From assembly GCA_011037195.1 (NCBI GenBank), contig JAAEAF010001062.1:1-64000 (forward strand): a stretch of DNA of 64,000 nt, written 5' to 3'. This stretch comes from Triatoma infestans. Taxonomy: Eukaryota; Arthropoda; Insecta; Hemiptera; Reduviidae. Positions 57,320 to 64,000 of the stretch are shown one piece after another. Each line of letters starts with the position of its first letter. Position 1 is the stretch's first letter. The notes under the pieces are model-generated. The model saw only the letters and a program-made list of their open reading frames with translations. It searched no databases and had not been told where the DNA came from. The translations under genes and the position numbers were made by a program.

Positions 57320-57559
57320 AGTAGTTGAAGAGGAAAGTAACGACCACAGGGATAGTATAATAAAATTATCACAGAGATCTGCTTATATTAACTAACGACC
57401 TGGGTATGTACCATTACGTGTACATAAAAAATTTCGAAAGACTAGTTTGAAGGCAGATTTCAGTACATAAGAAAAGGATGATAATATGTAAACGTTGTTT
57501 CTATCATTGCTATAATGTAGAGAAGTTTCAGTTTCATAAGACGTTTGTAAAGCAATAAA

Positions 57560-58620
57560 CCAGCAAAAATAGAAGGCAAATTTTTAAAGGAAGATGGATC
57601 AGGTCCACCGATAAACGCGAAATTAACTCAAAATGCGTTTGCTTTTCTGTTTGAGGAAATTCGTTATGAAATTTGTGGTACAGAGGTAGATAGAATAAAA
57701 AATCCTGGAATCACAAGTACATTAAAAGGATTGGCATCAATGAAACGTAGTAGCATTATTGAAAATGCTGGTTGGATACCACCTCGGTCTAAAACTTTGG
57801 AGCTCGTATCAGTTGAAGGCCATTTCAATGTGTGCATTCCCTTACACATGTTGCTAGGTTTTGCAGAAGATTATCAAAAGATAATTATAAATGTTAAACA
57901 AGAAGTTATATTAATTCGATCCAGGAGAGATGACAATTGTTATATTTCAAACAGAGTGGACGGACAGCTCGAAAAAGCAAAATTAGAATTAACTACGTTG
58001 ACTTGGATAATTCTCTCTCTGTGCATAAATGATCACAGATTATTATTGCTGAAAAATGTAAAACAAGAAAAAGTTATACCAATAGCGTTCAGAAGTTGGG
58101 AACTGTACGATTATCCTCTACTACCCACCACTCAGAGACAACTGTGGACGGTAAAAACTTCTTCGCAATTGGAAAAACCACGATTTGTGCTTTTAGGGTT
58201 CCAGACTTCTAGAAAAAACAATCCTGAGAAAGATTCAAGCAGATTTGAACACTGCAGTTTGACAAATGTTAAGCTTTTCCCAACTCAAAATCATACCCTT
58301 ACAGTGACATGAATGTCAACTTTACTAGTAATCAATATAGTATGCTGTATTATATGTACTCAAATTTCCAAAAAAGTTTCTATTCCGAGTCTTATCCTTC
58401 ACCTTTACTCTCTTTGGCGGAGTACAGAGACGAGGCTCCGATTATTGTAATCGACTGTTCAAAACAATGTGAATCCATAAAAACCGGTCCTGTAGATGTA
58501 AGGCTTGAATTTGAAGCTAGCTCTGCATTCCCTGCTGAAACTACAGCTTATTGCTTGATTATACACGATAAAATCATTGAATATAACCCACTTGCAAACA
58601 TTGTTCGCCGTATATATTAA
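57560..58620 (+). pseudogene. Divergent major capsid protein fragment (B unit)
   Basis: Best preserved of the three fragments: one open stretch from about 57560 to 58312, then a shift, then 58309-58620. It lacks the N-terminal jelly-roll start and an ATG in the right place. In the overlap it is collinear with 27754-28982 but clearly divergent in residues. Confidence 0.78.
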
Positions 58621-58751
58621 AATCTTTTTTTTTCTTTTTTTATAAATTTGTTTATGTCTAGTAAATAAAAATATAGAAAAAAAATGCAAAAATTTATAAA
58701 TCATAAAAAAAAATATTTATTTTTAAGTTTTTTTTATTATTATGTTTTTTG

Positions 58752-59119
58752 AAGTCTATTCCATCTCCCAACAGAATCTGCAGGTGCCGCCGTGTTCCTT
58801 GCACAGCTTGTTCAGATGTCCTCTGAGTTTATAATGCCCCGTGTGAAAATCTGTCAACATAGGAAGCCTATTTTTACCTAGACTGATGTGCGCTTCAGAT
58901 CTTTTCCGGTAATAACCGCCCAGGCAGGTCATAGTTTGCTTCAGTCCCGGGAGAGTATTTTCCAGAGATTTGAGAAAGCTGTTCTCTCTTTACTACCTCC
59001 TCATTTCTGAGTTGTTCTCGAAGAGAAGGGTTCAAACCCCAAAAAGAGAGATGCAGCGCCTTTCCTTGCCAAGGTGTCGACCATCTTATTTCTTTCCGCC
59101 AACTAGCCCTGGTACCCAA
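58752..59119 (-). pseudogene. Second fossil LINE RNase H-tail, right arm of B
   Basis: Outer counterpart of 15590-16104 and 11940-12341. It begins at the unit junction inside the TGH/CRFC region and extends to the ASWRKEIRWSTPWQ segment. Confidence 0.45.
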
Positions 59120-59876
59120 AATATGGCAAACTCTATTGTTCCTACCCAGTATGAACTCAAGTGGGTTTGAGATTAAAGGTCATTGAGTTTGCCGAGGCAT
59201 TCCCATACAATTTTTGAACTGATGACTTATGAACTCAGTGCTTTAATGGCGGTCTGGCTATCTGATAGGATTACAATCTCCTGATTCCGATATTTCCTAA
59301 GCGCACAGATATGAATGTATCGCTTTTATTTTAAATAATTTTTCCCCCTAAAAATTATTTTGGATGAAATGTGCGGAATTTGTGGCGTTAAGTTGCAGTT
59401 GGTTCAGTGTTTTTGATGCGCTCTGCTGGGCCACAATAGTCACCTCTCTATTACCAAGGTTAGTAGTTAGGTATTTATCTCCCCCCCCCACCTCTATATT
59501 AGGACAATTATGTAAAATTTGAGTTTAAAGAAAATTTGTCATTTTATATATAAGTGTGAAATTAGGAATAAGAGAAAGTCGTGCGAGTGTTTCACGCCAG
59601 ATTTCCTTAACCTTCTATACATCCACTACGTCTGTATTTCATTAAACAAATGTGTTTTATTTAGAAGTGTCAAATTATATAAAATATGTAAAAGTAAGTG
59701 TACCAGAACTGCTTATTTTACGCGAAATATAACTGTTTTTATTAGTATAGAATTTAGATGTGTAATGTTAAAACATTTTTGTTTTGTCTATAAGAATTGT
59801 TTATGTTGATGCTGCTTCTATTGAGGTCAATAGAACAATCAAATAATAACTTTATTACAGGTGGCAGACCTGCCCC

Positions 59877-60835
59877 TGTAGAACAAGTGTAGAACATCAC
59901 CCAGTGGGCCACCAAATTCAGAGAGCACGCCACTGAACAGACTGCCAGTGATACCTGATCCTTTTCTAAGTCTGGAACATGATATCCTGCGCCGAAGTCA
60001 GAAATGCCGATAATCGCTGTCACGGGTAATGTACGAGCACCTTGAACAGCCTCAAGGAACAGCAATCCGGAGGGGTGAAGGATATTAGGAATAAAACACA
60101 ACATATTAAATAAAATAAAATATGCATATGACGTTGCTATGTACATAAATGTAATTGAAATAATAAACTCATTTAATATACTGGGAATGTTTGCCTAATT
60201 TATTATACAATTAAGGCATCACAACAGGAACGCCAACTGCCCAAATATAATAGTACCCCCACTTTTATTTGTAATAATTTTCTAGAAATAGCAAATGTTT
60301 AAAAGGATTCTGCGGAATTTCATTGCGTTAAATTAATAATCTTATTTAAGTTCCTTCAGTGTTATTGGCGCTGTTTTCTGAACTACAATGTAAGGACATT
60401 GAAGTGTCAGCTGAGCCAAGGGTCGCAAACAGCTTGTCTCCCAACCCTCTATATCTTTGTTAGAACTTGAAGACGAGTTGTTCCACCTTATGAGAATTAA
60501 GTCCAAGACGAGTTGTAGTTTTGTTCCACCCCAGTAAGAGAATTAAGTCCAAGACGAGTTGTAGTTTTGTTCCACCCCCGTATGAGAATTAGGTCCAAGT
60601 TGTGTGAATGTTTCTTTTAAATTTATAAAAATCTTAGGAAATTAAATCTTAGAAAATGTTAGTAAAACATTAAGTTATTTATAGTTAACTCTTCTTTGTA
60701 ACAAGATAGTTATTTAAAAAACTAATATAATATCACTATCACTTATATAATAGACAGAGCATTAGCTGGAATTCCAAATATGAAGAAAATCACTTAACTT
60801 GAGCAGGTATTAATATCGAGCAAGTACTAGATATC
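59877..60835 (-). repeat. Repeat X, inverted copy beyond the right arm
   Basis: Reverse complement of about 13117-14110, including the 46-bp repeats (60470-60600). Similarity ends near 60832. The junction at 59876 lacks ~730 bp present on the left. Confidence 0.85.
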
Positions 60836-60876
60836 GAATAATAAAAACTTGTCCATCCAAACAGTAAAACTTCTTT

Positions 60877-60921
60877 AATCACAACCAGTTTCGGTTTCTT
60901 ATAAAACCATCTTCAGGTAGG
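60877..60921 (-). ncRNA. Hammerhead-ribozyme-like motif
   Basis: On minus: CTGAAGA (fits CUGANGA), a stem II of GGTTT/AAACC, GAAAC, and a two-base-pair stem III with a TG loop before a GTT triplet. Stem I is weak (three pairs, one wobble). Hammerheads of this small type occur in Penelope-like and related repeats. Confidence 0.5.
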
Positions 60922-61000
60922 AAATGGAAATTATTTTTTTCTCCGTTTAGAAGATGGTAAGATTAAATTTACTCGCTTCGGTAATAACCTCAAACTGTGA

Positions 61001-61430
61001 GCAGCGCCCGCTCTAGTGATTACGCCCCCTAGACAAAAAGACAAATTGTTGCCCCTTAAGAATTTATATATATATTTTTAAGCAAGTCTATGCATGTTCA
61101 AACCCAAGCTGAAGCAGCGCTCTGCTCGCGTGCTAATGCTATTCTGTTCAGAGAAGTACGTGCATGTTCAAACAAGTTCAAGCATTGTCCTTTATAAATT
61201 CTGCGTTAATTTTTCAATAATATTTATAGCTTTTAGAGATAAACAATATAAATACGCTATGTAATGTAAATTTTTAGTGAACGAAAAACTCGATATGTGA
61301 AATTTTCTATTAATTGAGTATTTAACACATCAATGCTTTTCTAACGCTTACAGCCAAAATGGCACTCCTAAATTTTGGCGCCCCAGCGCCATAATGTCCG
61401 ATTTGCCCGCCCCTAGAGAGGGCACTGCTG
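61001..61430. mobile_element. Possible hAT-like non-autonomous element
   Basis: GCAGCGCCCGCTCTAG at 61001 and CTAGAGAGGGCACTGC at 61414 form an imperfect inverted pair around ~400 bp without coding potential. The CAGNG-like ends recall hAT miniature elements. No convincing 8-bp duplication was found. Confidence 0.3.
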
Positions 61431-62629
61431 AGAGTAATCTCAATCATTGAGTTTACCATTGAAGTGTGTAATTTTAATATTACCTCCTTCCATCCTAGAT
61501 TACATGAAGATGGTATTCTAAAGTTTTACTGAGTACTTGGATTCTCTCGAAAACAGCTGCATTAATTTTGTTTAAACTTGTGAGTTGTGTCGTTATATTT
61601 GAAGTACTGCTCACACAGGCAGTGGACTACTGGACTTGGGGTGATCTCTTTCACTACCCGCTATCTGCTGAGGAGCTATCTGGTCCCCCATCATGTAATT
61701 AAGGGCAACTACACGCAGAGTGAAATTCTATTTATAAGAAACTTTGTCAATTGCAATCGTATTAGCAGCAGTTGGAGAATGGCTTTCATTCCAGATTTCC
61801 TCTTTTTTTCTTCAGTTTTCCTTGAAAACCACCAAAATGTCACACCGTCACAGACGTGCGCTCCCACCACGTGGTGAAATTAAGGATTACTAAGCTTTTC
61901 ATAAAAATTCTAACTTGTATGGACAATTTTGTAATTAAAGTGTGAGAATTGCGACAAAAAAAACATGTGTTTCATACCAGAGTTTTGTTTACGTGTTTCT
62001 ATGTTCTTTTGTAATATTTATTATTTTTTATGTTTTTTATTGGAGTATTAACTTCACCTTCATAAACTTATCGGATTTATTTGAAACATTGTTCGAGAAC
62101 AGTAGATTTCAGGGGTGCACTGGGTTATCCGAATGGACCGAGGTGACCTGCGCACCATTAAATTAAACTAACCATTTAGTAAACATTCCAATTACAACTG
62201 TAAATAGCAATAAGAGGAAATGAGCGAATGTTTCACGTTTGATACTTCCTGTACTAGTTGGGAATTTTATTGTATGGTATTTTCTAGTTGCTACTAGATA
62301 GCAGCACCCTTACTCATTACTTAAGAGACCTTGTGCCCAATGTAATTATGTTGTTTTAATATAATTATTTATTCGTGTATTTAATTTATTTTACTTTTAC
62401 TTTTTTAAATATTTTTCTTTTGTTTCTGCTTTGGTAGGTAATGAGCTGACCATATCCAGTTTAGCTTCGACGATACACAATTAAATACATAACAACTCAT
62501 GCTTGAAATATATTCTGCGATCTTTATAAAGATTTTGCTTTAAATTCCATCATATCTAATTCTACTGTAGAGCAAACTCCAAATTTAGGGTGGACACAGT
62601 CAAAGAAATGAGCATTTATTGTTTTCATT
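61431..62629. other. Non-coding stretch
   Basis: No gene, RNA or repeat recognised. Short open frames at 61587-61877 and 61942-62166 show no domain. Confidence 0.4.
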
Positions 62630-62830
62630 TCATTCAACGTTAAATTAAAAATCTTATTTAAGTTCCTTCAGTGTTATAGGCGCTGTTTTCTGGACTACAA
62701 TGTAAGGACATTGAATTATCAGCTGAGCCAAGGGTCGCAAACAGCTTGACTCTCCACCCTCTATATCTTTGTTAGACTTTGAAGACGAGTTGTAGTTTTG
62801 TTCCACCCCAGTATGAGAATTAAGTCCAGG
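62630..62830 (-). repeat. Partial third copy of repeat X
   Basis: Matches about 60330-60600, including one 46-bp unit, with more divergence. Shows that X is a dispersed repeat family. Confidence 0.8.
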
Positions 62831-63189
62831 AAGTTGTAAGCAGGAAGTATTGCGATCATGCTGTCAAGTCGTCACGGACTTTTCAACTTTTTTATTGCGA
62901 TTTTATGTAAAAAAAATGGCCGCCATATCCGCTAAAAAAGACCGCTTAAAGGTCTACAGATTTGGTATGCATATTTTTTGCTTTGTAGTGATAGAGTGGC
63001 CGTTAGACATTCCTCTAAAATTGACATTTCTATGAATTGTAATGGTGTTACTACCAACGGTATGTAGTTAATGATAATCAAATGTCTTGCTAACATCCAG
63101 GTTGAATAAAATCGGGGCCTCCATAGTGAGAACTAACTAGATAGGATTTTCAGAGACATTTTCCGTGATAGCCTGCTTCATGTTGTGGT

Positions 63190-63227
63190 CATCGACCGGT
63201 TTCGGGCGTTCGCCCATCATCAGGATG
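63190..63227 (-). ncRNA. Hammerhead ribozyme, complete core
   Basis: On minus: stem I CATC (63227-63224) pairs with GATG (63193-63190); CTGATGA (63223-63217); stem II GGGC/GCCC with a GAAC loop; GAAA; then a self-complementary ACCGGT giving a very short stem III; cleavage after GTC. All core residues match the type I hammerhead. The minimal stem III suggests that it works as a dimer, as described for retroelement hammerheads. Confidence 0.75.
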
Positions 63228-64000
63228 TTTTTGTTGAACAGTGAAATAACATAGACTTGCACAGAGCAAATGCAGTTGATACACTGGATTTTTAAACGTC
63301 TTTGTTTGACAGAACTAGGTTAAGAGGGGAGTTGCTATCTGATTGGGAAATCACATATTCGGACCTTGCACCATATTCGGACCTATTTAGTGACGTTGTT
63401 CCCTTTTTAAATGTAAACATCAATGAGTGGGGATGTTTTTGAAGGAGGTTTTTCTTTTTTAATTATTTTATCCATGCCAGCTTATTATTTCTATTTATTA
63501 ATTCATAACAGAGCAAAATAACACAAAAGTGACAACTGTGGACCACCGTGGAATAGTTACTGGTAAGAAATGATAGAATCCGAGCTGAATGACCGTAAGA
63601 TGGTACAGATACATAACTATGTTGAGCAAGTAATTTATATAAGCAAGTTTTTTAATAATTATGCATTCTACTCAACATTTCACCTTTCACACACATTCAC
63701 ATACACCATCCATGTAGGTTCCTTTTTACAGGCCTAAACCTAACGAGTCTAACAAGCTCAAATACAGACATTTACAGACATATCACTGAAAAAATTATTA
63801 CAAGTATAATAATTCCAACCTTAATGTAACGTACAATCCAGATGAATATTCCATTCTCTTGACCTGCATGCATCATTCACATAGGTACACACTTGAAGCT
63901 GTTTCGTTTCATATGGTCAGACATACAAACTAGCAGATTTAAAAGTAAACTAAAATTAAAATCTGTTTGGTTTTTTACTACTTAAGAACTAATTGGTCCA
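63228..64000. other. Non-coding stretch at the window end
   Basis: Nothing recognised. Confidence 0.4.

Larger units (their letters stand above)
54041..58744 (+). repeat. Tandem-unit copy in the right arm of B
   Basis: Same order as unit A1: minisatellite, spacer (54701-55692, no gene), Cys-rich gene fragment, hairpin array, terminal core and divergent capsid fragment. It retains a full capsid fragment, unlike A2. Confidence 0.9.
14795..59876. mobile_element. Element B: Polinton/adintovirus-like element with nested insertions
   Basis: Long inverted repeats (14795-22880 and 53560-59876) enclose a gene set typical of Polinton/adintoviruses: retrovirus-type integrase, PolB fragment, packaging ATPase, adenain-like protease, penton-like and major capsid proteins, and a PLA2-containing core protein. 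Without the 17.7-kb LTR element, the central gene region is about 12.9 kb. The exact element ends and target duplication could not be fixed because the inverted similarity continues into repeat X. Confidence 0.85.
53560..59876 (+). repeat. Right terminal inverted repeat of element B, expanded
   Basis: Pairs with 14795-22880 in reverse, but with a ~4.7-kb tandem unit (about 54041-58744) inserted between the hairpin array and the outer core. The TCTAGTAAATAAAA motif flanks that unit at both ends. The outer part 59120-59876 contains no gene. Confidence 0.85.

Noticed and set aside
62850..63035. 61-residue open frame near the right end
   Set aside because: Short, no domain, repeat-rich surroundings.
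1..64000. tRNA, rRNA or host protein-coding genes
   Set aside because: None recognised by eye on either strand; all supported coding regions belong to mobile elements.

Overview
The window looks like nuclear DNA of an arthropod, probably an insect. It is AT-rich, contains no recognisable host gene, and is almost entirely nested mobile elements. The insect reading rests on three things: an LTR retrotransposon with a fusion-type env gene, Penelope-like sequence with hammerhead-like motifs, and a Polinton/adintovirus-like DNA element that acts as host for all the others. No species can be named from the sequence.

Layout. (1) 1-13116 is the right end of a first Polinton-like element (A). It carries a broken packaging ATPase, a BIR-domain gene and a small Cys-rich gene, followed by terminal sequence expanded into two ~4.8 kb tandem units; each unit carries a G-rich minisatellite, hairpin repeats and part of a second, divergent major capsid gene. 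(2) 13117-14794 is a spacer with a repeat (X) that recurs inverted at 59877-60835. (3) 14795-59876 is a second Polinton-like element (B) with long terminal inverted repeats. Its minus-strand cluster runs: integrase, PLA2/core protein, adenain-like protease, penton-like protein, small basic protein, major capsid protein, a short spliced-looking gene and the N-terminal part of PolB. To the right, also on minus, lie a fibre-like ORF, a large conserved-looking ORF and the ATPase; then on plus the BIR gene and the Cys-rich gene. (4) 60836-64000 is repeat-derived sequence with two hammerhead-ribozyme-like motifs.

Nesting. Element B integrase is split by an LTR (Gypsy/errantivirus-like) retrotransposon at 32486-50242 with 242-bp LTRs and a 4-bp target duplication. 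The pol gene of that element is split by a Penelope-like element at 35716-46122 (11-bp duplication). That in turn contains a complete non-LTR retrotransposon, LINE-B, at 40018-45279 (15-bp duplication), and a 112-bp retro-tail at 38223-38334 (12-bp duplication). Independently, the left terminal repeat of B holds LINE-A (16105-21240), flanked by 509-bp direct repeats, a very long apparent target-site duplication.

State of the genes. In element B the polymerase, protease, penton and major capsid genes carry frameshifts, and PolB lacks its polymerase domain. The PLA2/core protein, ATPase, fibre-like ORF, the 298-codon ORF and (apart from the insertion) the integrase remain open. The whole is best read as a fossil integrated virus-like element that has served as a landing site for several waves of retroelements.
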